Shown: positions 1 through 6,552 of the stretch, in pieces
Position numbering within the stretch: the stretch's first letter is position 1
Layout: each line of letters begins with the position of its first letter
Assembly (NCBI GenBank): GCA_902805805.1
Contig: CADCUE010000044.1
Coordinates: forward strand, 1 to 16,410
Source of the DNA: an uncultured Frankineae bacterium
GTDB taxonomy: Bacteria; Actinomycetota; Actinomycetes; Mycobacteriales; SCTD01
Reading direction: 5' to 3'
Length of the DNA: 16,410 bases
The notes under the pieces: generated by a model
Database searches by the model: none
What the model was told of the DNA's origin: nothing
Seen by the model: the letters and a program-made list of their open reading frames with translations, nothing else
Program-made: the position numbers and the translations under genes

Positions 1-2
1 CG

Positions 3-182
3 CTCGACGTCGCCCACGGCGAGACCTACGAGATCGCCTTCGTCGCCGACAACCCGGGCTTGTGGATGGACCACTGCCACAACCTGCCGCACGCGGCGGA
101 CGGCCTGGTCGCCCACCTCGCGTACACCGGCGTGACGACGCCGTACGAGATCGGCGGCGAGGCGGGCAACGAGCCCGAGTAG
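3..182 (+). CDS. Multicopper oxidase, C-terminal fragment (5' end outside window)
   Basis: Only the last 59 residues are present. They contain the C-terminal copper-binding signature of cupredoxin-type multicopper oxidases: WMDHCHNLPHAADGL at residues 21-35, with His24, Cys25, His26 and His30. In this family the Cys-His pair links the type 1 copper to the trinuclear cluster, where O2 is reduced to water; many such enzymes are exported. The position ten residues after the Cys, the axial position of the type 1 copper, is Leu35 rather than Met. Leu there is also found in high-potential laccases and in many actinobacterial homologues. The reading frame is fixed by the motif and ends at TAG 180-182, inside the left edge of inverted-pair repeat A. 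The substrate (phenols, metal ions, bilirubin-like compounds) cannot be judged from the fragment. Confidence 0.88.
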   Translation, partial: LDVAHGETYEIAFVADNPGLWMDHCHNLPHAADGLVAHLAYTGVTTPYEIGGEAGNEPE

Positions 183-274
183 CCGGCCGTTCCACCGTCC
201 ACCTCAGTCCGGCACGCCGAGCCCGGCCTGCCGTCAGGCGGCGTGCGCGGCGAGGTGGACGGTCGAACGGCCGG
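183..274. repeat. Inverted-pair (REP/BIME-like) repeat element A
   Basis: A 23-nt arm at 183-205, with core GGCCGTTCCACCGTCCACCT at 185-204, reappears inverted at 252-274 with one mismatch, leaving a 46-nt centre. The centre itself folds: 212-218 pairs with 240-246, and GCCTG 226-230 pairs with CAGGC 235-239 around a CCGT loop. The same 23 nt recur exactly at 1280-1302 in element B. Element A lies between two convergent genes, so the nested hairpin could act as a two-way terminator. Its right arm and part of its centre are translated as the end of the DUF559 protein. The organisation resembles paired REP sequences (BIMEs); naming it as such is inference. Confidence 0.8.
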
Positions 275-1202
275 TGCCGAGGGCCGCCCTGACGCTGGCG
301 AGCACCCGCGGGCTGTCGTGCACGACCTGGTGCCAGGTGAACCGCAGGACCCGCCAGCCCAGCTCGGCGAGGGCGTTGTCGCGGTCCTGGTCCCGCCGGG
401 GGTCGGGGTGCCACCGTGCGCCGTCGACCTCGACGACGAGGCGTGCGGCCTCGAAGCAGAAGTCCACCCTGAGCACCGGCGACGTCCGCAGGACCGCCTG
501 CGTGGAGAAGCCGTCGAGCCCGGCGAGCAGCATGCGGACCCGCTGCACCGACTCGAGCACCGACCCGCACTCGGGGTCGCAGCCCTCGACGACGCGGCGG
601 GCGCGAGTGGCGTCCCGACGGCCGGGCAGCCGGGCGACCGCCTCCTTCAGCTCGTCGACGGTGACGTGACCGGCCCGCAGGGCGCTGTCGGCCACGACGA
701 CGGCCTCGAGCACCGGCAACCGCAGGGCGCAGTCGAGGACGGTGTGCGCGGCGCTGGTGACCCGCAGCGGCGCCAGGCCGTGCAGCGGCACGAGGTCCTC
801 GGCCCGCAGGCACCGCACCTGCTGGACGCGCACGCCGAGGGGCGAGCGGTCGTGCCCGTGCGGGACGACCACCTCGACGGCCCGCCGCGGCTCGACGAGC
901 AGACCCCATCCGCGCAGCACGGCGGCCGTCCGTCCCGCAGCCACGGCGCCGGGCCCCAGCTCGAGCAGCGCCGCCCGGACGACCGGGACGACGGCCGGGT
1001 CGACGCCGGCGTCGGTGACCAGGAACCGGGGGAGCGCAGGCAGTGGAGCCTGCGCGTACACCCTGCGGCGGACCCGCACCAACCGCCCGTCTGCGACGGC
1101 CCTGGCGATGGCGCTGCCGTTGACGCCGGCGTCCAGCAGCTCCTGCCGGCTCAGCACCCCTTGACGGTCTGCAGCTGCGCGCAGCACCTCGACCACGTCC
1201 AT
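234..1202 (-). CDS. AbiEi antitoxin-type HTH plus DUF559 (Vsr-like nuclease fold) protein
   Basis: The protein has 322 aa. Residues 1-50 form the N-terminal winged-helix seen in type IV toxin-antitoxin AbiEi-like proteins (RQGVLSRQELLDAGVNGSAI, then GRLVRVRRRVYA). Residues 80-190 form the usual middle region. Residues 212-305 are a DUF559 domain of the very-short-patch-repair endonuclease fold, with acidic residues E217, D247 and VEVDG 257-261, and the closing LGWRVLRFTWHQV. DUF559 fusions of this kind are common in actinobacteria as single genes; their function is not established, though a nuclease fold is likely. The start is ATG at 1202, the first Met before the HTH; the frame is open far upstream only because of high GC. 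No AbiEii toxin gene is adjacent. The last 14 residues (GTGRSTVHLAAHAA) are encoded largely by repeat element A, so the tail may be an insertion-derived replacement of the original end. Confidence 0.85.
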   Translation of the reverse strand: MDVVEVLRAAADRQGVLSRQELLDAGVNGSAIARAVADGRLVRVRRRVYAQAPLPALPRFLVTDAGVDPAVVPVVRAALLELGPGAVAAGRTAAVLRGWGLLVEPRRAVEVVVPHGHDRSPLGVRVQQVRCLRAEDLVPLHGLAPLRVTSAAHTVLDCALRLPVLEAVVVADSALRAGHVTVDELKEAVARLPGRRDATRARRVVEGCDPECGSVLESVQRVRMLLAGLDGFSTQAVLRTSPVLRVDFCFEAARLVVEVDGARWHPDPRRDQDRDNALAELGWRVLRFTWHQVVHDSPRVLASVRAALGTGRSTVHLAAHAA

Positions 1203-1279
1203 GCCGCGACCATGGGGTGCCGAGCGCCGTCGGGGACGAGGTCCCGCAGCGCCTGTGGAGGAGCGGTGCGGGCTGTGGA

Positions 1280-1372
1280 CCGGCCGTTCCACCGTCCACC
1301 TCGAGGTGCGGACCGTGTCACGCCAGCGTGCGGCTGCCGTAGCAGACCAGAGGTGGACGGTGGAACAGCCGC
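1280..1372. repeat. Inverted-pair (REP/BIME-like) repeat element B
   Basis: The left arm 1280-1302 is identical over 23 nt to 183-205 of element A. The right arm 1350-1372 is its inverted copy with two mismatches. The centre (1303-1349, 47 nt) is almost the same length as that of element A but differs in sequence; it contains small hairpins (CACG 1318-1321 with CGTG 1326-1329, and CTGC 1334-1337 with GCAG 1342-1345). It lies in the 261-bp divergent gap between the DUF559 gene (start 1202) and the hydrolase gene (start 1464), so it could affect either promoter. No other copies were noticed in the window. Confidence 0.8.
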
Positions 1373-1463
1373 CGCCGGGTGACACCCGGCCCTGCGTCGC
1401 ACGCAGCGGTGTGGCGCGGGGCACACTGGACCGACCGTCCGCCGTCCCGAGGAGCGCTGCGTC

Positions 1464-2264
1464 ATGAGCACGGACGCCAGTCCTGACCCCGGGCCCGTCG
1501 AGGTGGCTGCGGCCGCCGCCGTGCGGGCCGTCGCAGAGCCGATCTGGTGGGGGACCCACCTGCGCGAGGTGCGCTGGCAGGCCGAGCTGGCCCGGCTGCT
1601 CGCCGACCCCGTGTGGCGGGGGACCGGACTGCCGCGGGGCGACGGCGAGCCGGTGCTGCTCATCCCGGGCTTCCTCGCCGGCGACCAGTCGCTGTCGGTC
1701 ATGGCCACCTGGCTGCGCCGCCTCGGCTACGCGCCGCGCCGGGCCGGCATCTCCTTCAACGTCCAGTGCTCGGACACCGCCGTCGACCGCCTCGAGCGCG
1801 TGCTGCACCACGTGCACCTCAGGAGCGGTCGCAAGGTCGCGATCGTCGGTCACAGCCGCGGCGGCCACTTCGCCAAGGCCCTGGCCTCGCGCCGCCCGGA
1901 CCAGGTGTCGCAGGTCATCTCGATGGGGTCGGGCCTCGACACGCCCTTCGACATCTCCGAGCCCACGCGGCTCGCCGTCGAGGGCGTGCGCCGGATCGTG
2001 GCGCGCCGTGACCCGGAGCGCGGCGCCCAGGGCTGCTTCACCCACACGTGCGTCTGCCGCTACAGCGAGGACTACCGCCGGCCGTTCCCCGAGTCGGTGC
2101 CGCTCACCTCGATCTACTCCAAGGGCGACGGCGTCGTGCGCTGGCGGGCGTGCATCGTGCCGTACGCCCGCTGCGTCGAGGTGAAGGGCAGCCACATCGG
2201 GCTGGCCTTCAACCGCCACGCCTACCGCGAGATCGCCACGACCCTGGCGCCCACCCCGTCGTGA
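1464..2264 (+). CDS. Alpha/beta hydrolase (esterase/lipase-like)
   Basis: The protein has 266 aa. An alpha/beta-hydrolase fold is indicated by the strand-plus-oxyanion stretch PVLLIPGF at 63-70, the nucleophile elbow GHSRGG at 129-134 (Ser131), a likely acid Asp222 in YSKGDG, and a His244 in GSHIGLAFN. It probably hydrolyses an ester or lipid; the substrate cannot be told. Six cysteines (102, 191, 196, 198, 230, 237), three of them clustered in CFTHTCVC, are unusual for a cytosolic actinobacterial protein and could form disulfides or bind metal. No signal peptide is evident. The ATG at 1464 is preceded by AGGAG at 1450-1454, a good ribosome site. The stop overlaps the next gene's GTG start, so the two are probably co-translated. 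Confidence 0.85.
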   Translation: MSTDASPDPGPVEVAAAAAVRAVAEPIWWGTHLREVRWQAELARLLADPVWRGTGLPRGDGEPVLLIPGFLAGDQSLSVMATWLRRLGYAPRRAGISFNVQCSDTAVDRLERVLHHVHLRSGRKVAIVGHSRGGHFAKALASRRPDQVSQVISMGSGLDTPFDISEPTRLAVEGVRRIVARRDPERGAQGCFTHTCVCRYSEDYRRPFPESVPLTSIYSKGDGVVRWRACIVPYARCVEVKGSHIGLAFNRHAYREIATTLAPTPS

Positions 2265-3172
2265 CCCGCGCCGCCGCTGTGCTCGGCGCCGGCACGATCG
2301 GCGTGTCCTGGGCGGCGCTGTTCGCGGCGAAGGGCCTGTCGGTCCGTGTCTGCGACCCGCGCCCGGACGTGCAGGAGCTGGTGGACCGTGCCGCGGTCGA
2401 GCTCGCGCCGGTGCTCGGCGACTTCGGCTCGCGCATCAGCGTCGAGGGCGACCTCGACGCGGCGGTCGCCGGCGTCGACGTGGTGCAGGAGAACGGCCCC
2501 GAGCGGCTGGAGCTCAAGCAGGACCTGTGGGCGCAGGTGGAGGCGGCCGCTCCGGCCGGGGCGCTGCTGCTGTCGTCCACCTCCGGGCTGATGCCCAGCG
2601 ACATGGCCGCCCGCATGCAGGACCCGGGGCGCCTGATGGTCGGGCACCCGTTCAACCCGCCGCACGTCGTCCCGCTCGTCGAGGTGGTCCCCGGAGCGCA
2701 GACGCCCGAGGCGACCGTCCAGGCGGCGGTCGAGCTCTACCGCTCGCTGGGCAAGGTGCCGGTGGTGCTGCGCAAGGAGATCGGCGGGTTCGTCGCCAAC
2801 CGGCTGCAGTCGGCGCTGTTCCGGGAGAGCGTCCACCTCGTCCTGCAGGGGGTCGTGACACCCGCCGAGCTCGACCAGGTCGTCACCGAGTCGGTCGGTG
2901 TGCGCTGGGCGACGGCGGGGCCGTTCGAGAGCTACCACCTCGGCGGCGGACCCGGCGGGATCCGCTCCCTGCTCGAGCACCTCGGCCCCGGCATGGTCCG
3001 CCGCTGGAAGGACCTGGGCCAACCCGAGCTGACGCCGGAGGTCGTGGAGCAGATCTCCGCCGACACCGAGGCGCGCTTCGCCGACCGCGACTACGCCAGT
3101 CGGACGTCGGACCGCGACCGCGTGCAGCTGGCCGTGCTGCAGGCGCGCGAGCAGGCCCGGTCCCGGCCCTGA
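2261..3172 (+). CDS. 3-hydroxyacyl-CoA dehydrogenase family NAD-dependent oxidoreductase (lambda-crystallin / gulonate / carnitine dehydrogenase-like)
   Basis: The protein has 303 aa. The N-terminal Rossmann domain has GAGTIG at 9-14, and ENGPE at 77-81 is typical of this family. Ser106 lies in LLSSTSG, and the catalytic His129 lies in GHPFNPPHVVPLVEV. KEIGGFVANRLQ (172-183) begins the helical C-terminal domain with its conserved Asn180. The family oxidises 3-hydroxy groups with NAD: 3-hydroxyacyl-CoA, L-gulonate or L-carnitine. The short single C-terminal domain and the GVRWATAGPFE motif resemble the gulonate/carnitine dehydrogenase branch more than two-domain fatty-acid oxidation enzymes; the substrate is unproven. 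The start is GTG 2261, whose GTGA overlaps the upstream TGA by 4 bp; no Shine-Dalgarno sequence is visible, consistent with translational coupling. It ends 22 bp from the convergent AMIN-like gene. Confidence 0.88.
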   Translation: MTRAAAVLGAGTIGVSWAALFAAKGLSVRVCDPRPDVQELVDRAAVELAPVLGDFGSRISVEGDLDAAVAGVDVVQENGPERLELKQDLWAQVEAAAPAGALLLSSTSGLMPSDMAARMQDPGRLMVGHPFNPPHVVPLVEVVPGAQTPEATVQAAVELYRSLGKVPVVLRKEIGGFVANRLQSALFRESVHLVLQGVVTPAELDQVVTESVGVRWATAGPFESYHLGGGPGGIRSLLEHLGPGMVRRWKDLGQPELTPEVVEQISADTEARFADRDYASRTSDRDRVQLAVLQAREQARSRP

Positions 3173-3194
3173 CGCGCGCCGGTCGCAGCCCGGC

Positions 3195-3743
3195 TCACCA
3201 GCGGTGGGCGACGTCCACGACGACCCGCGAGCCGCGTCCCGGCCCTGGCAGCACCATCACCTTGAACGGCAGCCGGGCCCGCACGCCCAGCCCGACGGTC
3301 GTCGAGCCCTCGAAGCTCCCGGCCCAGGCGATCTGCCGGAAGGTGCGGAAGCCGCTCGTGCCGGCCAGCTCCCGGCGGTCCGCCGGCCGGTACGTCGCCC
3401 GTCCGGTGTCGCTGTCGTACGCCGGGGCGCGCACGACCACCTGCAGGTCGGCGCCGCCGCGCAGCGGCACTGCGAAGCCGGAGCCGTCCGCCCGCACGAC
3501 CGGCACGTACCGCACGTCGTAGCCGCTGGCCGGTCCGGCGACGTCGACGACCAGCCGGTCGAAGCACGCGTGCCGACCGCTGCGCACGCCGGTCACCGAG
3601 CCGGTCGAGTGCACCGGCTGGGACTCGGCGAGCGAGCCCCACCCGGTGGGGCAGGTGGTCGCGGCCTGCGCTCCGGAGGTCGCCGTGCCTGTCATCACGA
3701 GCACCGCGGCCGCGGTCGCGCCGAGTGCTGCTCGCATCTTCAT
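3195..3743 (-). CDS. Secreted AMIN-like domain protein
   Basis: The protein has 182 aa. A clear signal peptide occupies residues 1-27: MKMR, a hydrophobic stretch, and a likely Sec cleavage after AQA at 25-27. No lipobox Cys is seen. The mature part (about 55-181) is beta-rich with alternating patterns such as FDRLVVDVAG, YDVRYVPVV, LQVVVRAPAYD and SRVVVDVAH, which match the actinobacterial AMIN-like domain family. Cys31 and Cys60 could pair in a disulfide. AMIN domains in other bacteria target cell-wall enzymes or secretion proteins to the envelope; this protein has no attached catalytic domain, so its role is unknown. Translation starts at ATG 3743, with a strong purine-rich ribosome site (AGAGGAGA) just upstream on the minus strand. 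Confidence 0.82.
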   Translation of the reverse strand: MKMRAALGATAAAVLVMTGTATSGAQAATTCPTGWGSLAESQPVHSTGSVTGVRSGRHACFDRLVVDVAGPASGYDVRYVPVVRADGSGFAVPLRGGADLQVVVRAPAYDSDTGRATYRPADRRELAGTSGFRTFRQIAWAGSFEGSTTVGLGVRARLPFKVMVLPGPGRGSRVVVDVAHRW

Positions 3744-3810
3744 GGTCTTCTCCTCTGCTGGGACCTGGGACCAGGCTGCGCCGCAGCCGCGGCCAGCGGC
3801 AGCCCTCCCA

Positions 3811-3831
3811 GGGGTGGGGTGCACCCACCCC
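3811..3831. promoter_or_regulatory. Inverted repeat in divergent promoter region
   Basis: GGGGTGG at 3811-3817 and CCACCCC at 3825-3831 form a perfect 7-bp stem around a 7-nt spacer, in the 171-bp gap between the divergent AMIN-like and FHA genes. It could be an operator for either gene or a short hairpin in the AMIN leader. The function is inference. Confidence 0.4.
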
Positions 3832-3862
3832 GGCGACCGTCCGGACCTCACCCGTCGGGGCG

Positions 3863-3892
3863 TTGACGGGCGGCCCCTGTGCAGCGCACAGT
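3863..3892 (+). promoter_or_regulatory. Candidate sigma-70-type promoter for the FHA gene
   Basis: TTGACG at 3863-3868 is a good -35 hexamer. CACAGT at 3887-3892, 18 nt downstream, is an acceptable though imperfect -10. A transcript from about 3899 would include the ribosome site at 3905-3910. The -10 lacks the consensus T at its first position, so the call is tentative. Confidence 0.38.
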
Positions 3893-3914
3893 CCGGTCAG
3901 GCGCAGGAGGACCG

Positions 3915-4547
3915 ATGGACGAGCCCGGCGGGACGACGACCGCTCCACCGCGCGACCAGGAGCCGTGGCTGACCTGCTGGAGCGAGCAGGCACAGCTGCG
4001 CCGCTGGGCGCTGTCCGGCAGCGTCGTCATCGTCGGTCGCGCCCCGGGCGCCGACGTCGTGGTGGCCGACGACCCGCTGGTGTCGCGGATGCACGCCCGG
4101 CTCGAGCGCACCGGCGGACGGTGGACCGTCGTCGACGACGGCCTGTCGCGCAACGGCACGTGGGTGTGCGGTCAGCGGCTCACCGGTCGACGCGTCCTGC
4201 ACGACCGCGACACCCTGCGGGTCGGCAACACGGTGCTGACGTTCTGCGCCCCGGACGAGCGCGACGAGCCGCACACGCTCGTCGGGGAGCCGCTGCCGCT
4301 GGCCGACGCGCTGACTCCCGCCCAGCGGGCGGTGGTGGCCGCGCTGTGCCGTCCGCTGCTGGCCGGCGCCGCCCTGCCCGCGACGAACGCGCAGATCGCG
4401 GCCGAGCTGCACCTGTCGGTCGACGCGGTCAAGACCCACCTGCGCGGGGTGGCCCACCGGTGGGGGCTGGACCACCTGCCGCAGAACGAGAAGCGGGCCC
4501 GCACCGCCCAGCTCGCCGTGCGGCTGGGCAGCGCGGCAGGCCACTAG
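3915..4547 (+). CDS. FHA domain protein with C-terminal LuxR-like helix-turn-helix
   Basis: The protein has 210 aa. Residues 36-112 form a forkhead-associated phosphothreonine-binding domain with its hallmark residues GR at 41-42, SRMHA at 57-61 and RNGTWV at 79-84. Residues 133-205 look like a winged or LuxR-type DNA-binding helix-turn-helix: LTPAQRAVVAALCRPLL, then TNAQIAAELHLSVDAVKTHLRGV as the two helices. The combination suggests a regulator that senses a Ser/Thr-kinase-phosphorylated partner and binds DNA. The ATG at 3915 is chosen because AGGAGG at 3905-3910 precedes it; an in-frame GTG at 3879 lacks such a site. No kinase gene is adjacent in this window. The stop TAG (4545-4547) interlocks with the stop of the convergent CoA-transferase gene. 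Confidence 0.87.
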   Translation: MDEPGGTTTAPPRDQEPWLTCWSEQAQLRRWALSGSVVIVGRAPGADVVVADDPLVSRMHARLERTGGRWTVVDDGLSRNGTWVCGQRLTGRRVLHDRDTLRVGNTVLTFCAPDERDEPHTLVGEPLPLADALTPAQRAVVAALCRPLLAGAALPATNAQIAAELHLSVDAVKTHLRGVAHRWGLDHLPQNEKRARTAQLAVRLGSAAGH

Positions 4548-5773
4548 CCCCCCGCCGCGCCGGCCCCCGCCGCGCCGTCTCGCACCAGGCCGTCCGCCAC
4601 CGCGGCGTCGACCTCGCCGTCGGACAGGCCGAGCCCGAGCAGCACCTCGCGCGTGTGCTGACCCAGCGCGGGCGCGGGTCCGCGGGGGCCGATGTCGGCG
4701 CCGCGCAGGCGCATCGGCAGCGCGACGGTCCGGAACGGCCCGGCCGTCGGGTGCTGCAGCTCGGGGAACGCACCGACAGCGGCCAGGTGCGGGTCGGCCG
4801 CCACCTCGCTGACCGTCGCCGCCGGACCCCAGGTCAGACCCGCCTCGTCGAGGACGCGTCCCCACTCCGGCAGGGTCCGGGTCGCGAACAGCTCGTCCAT
4901 GAGGTCGGTGATGTGCGGCATGTGCTCGAACCGGCTGGCAACCGTCTCGAAGCGGGGGTCCTGCGCCCACTGCGGGCGACCGACCGCGTCGCAGAACCGC
5001 GGCCACCAGTGCTGCTCCGGCATGAACAGCAGGATCCAGCGGTCGTCGGCGGTCCGGAAGCTCTCCTGCAGCGCGTGCCGCCGCCGGCGCCGACCCAGCA
5101 CCGGCGGGTCCTGGCCGTCGACCAGCGTCGACGACAGGTCGGTCGACATGGTCCACGCGGCGGTCGCCAGCAGGTTGACGTCGACGACCTGTCCCTCGCC
5201 GGTGCGCTCGACCAGGCGCAGCGCCGTCAGCACCGCCGCGAGCATGGCCAGCGCGGCGGCGTGGTCGCCCTGCGCCGGACGCGCCCGCGGCGCCTGGCCG
5301 CCCGGCTCGGTGATCGAGTGGGTGATGCCACCGCGCCCGAAGAAGGTCGTGATGTCGAAGCCGGGCCGGGCGGCGTCCGGTCCCTCCAGCCCGTAGCCGG
5401 TGAGCGTCGCGTGCACGAGCCGCGGGTTGCGGGCGAGCAGCGCGTCGGCGTCCAGTCCGAACCGCGCCTGCCGGCGCCCGAGCAGGTTGTTGAGGAAGAC
5501 GTCCGCGCCGTCGACGAGCCGGCGCACGAGCTCCTGTCCCTCGGGGCGGTCGAGGGCGACGGCGATCCCGCGCTTGCCCCGGTTGTCCATGTGGAACGGC
5601 GCGTCGAACGGCTGCTCGACCTCCGGCTGGCGGATGATCCCGCGGACCGGGTCACCGCGCAGCGGCTCGACCTTGACGACGTCGGCACCGAGGTCGGCGA
5701 GCATGGCGGCGGCGCCCGGTGCGGCCATCCAGCCGGCGACCTCGACGACGCGGACGCCGTCCAGCGGCGTCAC
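4544..5773 (-). CDS. CaiB/BaiF family (class III) CoA-transferase
   Basis: The protein has 409 aa, the usual length. Family signs are the N-terminal PLDGVRVVEVAGWMAAPGA, LADLGADVVKVEP (25-37), MDNRGKRGIAVALDRPEG (62-79), LTGYGLEGP (124-132) and RPGFD with Asp140, which aligns with the catalytic aspartate that forms the acyl-anhydride and CoA-thioester intermediates. Such enzymes move CoA between carboxylic acids (carnitine, formyl/oxalate, bile acid, 2-methylacyl substrates). The GTG start at 5773 overlaps the hydratase TGA by 4 bp (GTGA), with GGAG six bases upstream, so it is the last gene of the operon. The C-terminal tail is Ala/Gly-rich. The substrate is unknown; the context suggests activation of a short acid for the neighbouring hydratase. 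Confidence 0.9.
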   Translation of the reverse strand: MTPLDGVRVVEVAGWMAAPGAAAMLADLGADVVKVEPLRGDPVRGIIRQPEVEQPFDAPFHMDNRGKRGIAVALDRPEGQELVRRLVDGADVFLNNLLGRRQARFGLDADALLARNPRLVHATLTGYGLEGPDAARPGFDITTFFGRGGITHSITEPGGQAPRARPAQGDHAAALAMLAAVLTALRLVERTGEGQVVDVNLLATAAWTMSTDLSSTLVDGQDPPVLGRRRRRHALQESFRTADDRWILLFMPEQHWWPRFCDAVGRPQWAQDPRFETVASRFEHMPHITDLMDELFATRTLPEWGRVLDEAGLTWGPAATVSEVAADPHLAAVGAFPELQHPTAGPFRTVALPMRLRGADIGPRGPAPALGQHTREVLLGLGLSDGEVDAAVADGLVRDGAAGAGAAGG

Positions 5774-6552
5774 CGTCCGCTCCAGCGCGCCGGGCGCTTC
5801 TCGACGAAGGCCTGCACGCCCTCCGAGGCGTCCGCGCTGGCGCGCACGCGGGCCATGGCGGCGGCGCTGCGCTCCCACGCCTCGGCGTCGTCGAGCCGCA
5901 GCGCCTCGCGGGCGATGGCCAGGCTCTCCCGGACGGCGAGCGGCGCGTTGCGGCAGATCCGGTCGGCGAGCTCGCGCGCCCGGTCCAGCACCGCCTCGGG
6001 CGCGACGACGTGGTTGACCATGCCGAGCCGGGCGGCCTCCTCGGCGCCCAGCCGGTCGGCGGTGAGGATCAGCTCCATCGCCCTGGCCGGCGGCAGCACC
6101 CGCGGCAGCCGGAACAGACCGCCGGCCGCGGCGACGATCCCGCGGGTGACCTCAGGCAGTCCGAACTGCGCGTCCGTGCCTGCCACGACCAGGTCGCACG
6201 CCAGCACGAGCTCCGTGCCGCCGGCCAGCGCGAAACCGCGGACGGCGGCGATGACCGGCTTGGTCCGCGGGAAGCGGACGAAGCCCCCGAACCCTCCCTC
6301 GTCGGTGGACAGCTCCGCGGCCCGGCCTGCAGCGAGCGCCTTGAGATCCGCGCCGGCGCAGAAGTTGGGTCCCGCGCCGGTGAGGATGCCGACCCAGACG
6401 TCCGGGTCCTGCTCGAAGCGCCGCATCGCCTCGGACATGGCGGTGGTCAGCTCCGGACTGACGGAGTTGCGCTGCTCGGGTCGGTCGAGGGTCAGCGTCG
6501 CGACGTGGCCGTCGACCTCGTAGCGGACCTCGGTGCGCGCCGGGCTGCTCAT
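5770..6552 (-). CDS. Enoyl-CoA hydratase/isomerase (crotonase) family protein
   Basis: The protein has 260 aa. The crotonase fold is shown by LDRPEQRNSVSPEL (22-35), the first oxyanion-hole segment FCAGADLK (64-71) and the second GFALAGGTELVLACD (106-120). Glu114 and Glu134 (FGLPE) align with the two catalytic glutamates of true hydratases (Glu144 and Glu164 in the rat enzyme), so it probably hydrates trans-2-enoyl-CoA to 3-hydroxyacyl-CoA rather than being an inactive or isomerase member. ATG 6552 overlaps the decarboxylase stop (ATGA), preceded by GGAGGG. In a locus with PHA synthases its product could feed hydroxyacyl-CoA, but R-specific PhaJ enzymes are a different fold, and this family usually makes the S form. 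Confidence 0.9.
   Translation of the reverse strand: MSSPARTEVRYEVDGHVATLTLDRPEQRNSVSPELTTAMSEAMRRFEQDPDVWVGILTGAGPNFCAGADLKALAAGRAAELSTDEGGFGGFVRFPRTKPVIAAVRGFALAGGTELVLACDLVVAGTDAQFGLPEVTRGIVAAAGGLFRLPRVLPPARAMELILTADRLGAEEAARLGMVNHVVAPEAVLDRARELADRICRNAPLAVRESLAIAREALRLDDAEAWERSAAAMARVRASADASEGVQAFVEKRPARWSGR

Noticed and set aside
234..1202. Complete type IV toxin-antitoxin (AbiE) system
   Set aside because: Only the AbiEi-like N-terminal domain is present, fused to DUF559. There is no AbiEii nucleotidyltransferase gene next to it.
183..1372. CRISPR array or composite transposon
   Set aside because: There are only two widely separated inverted pairs with no spacer periodicity, and no transposase gene is present in or next to the interval.
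1422..1427. CACACT as a -10 for the hydrolase gene
   Set aside because: No matching -35 is seen at a suitable distance and the hexamer lacks the first T, so it was not listed as a promoter.
1203..2219. N-terminal extension of the DUF559 frame up to 2219
   Set aside because: The upstream part is antisense to the hydrolase gene and crosses repeat B. The AbiEi-type helix-turn-helix starts right at ATG 1202.
3725..6523. 932-codon plus-strand open frame
   Set aside because: It overlaps the FHA gene out of frame and the CoA-transferase and hydratase genes antisense; its composition is low-complexity and no family is recognisable.
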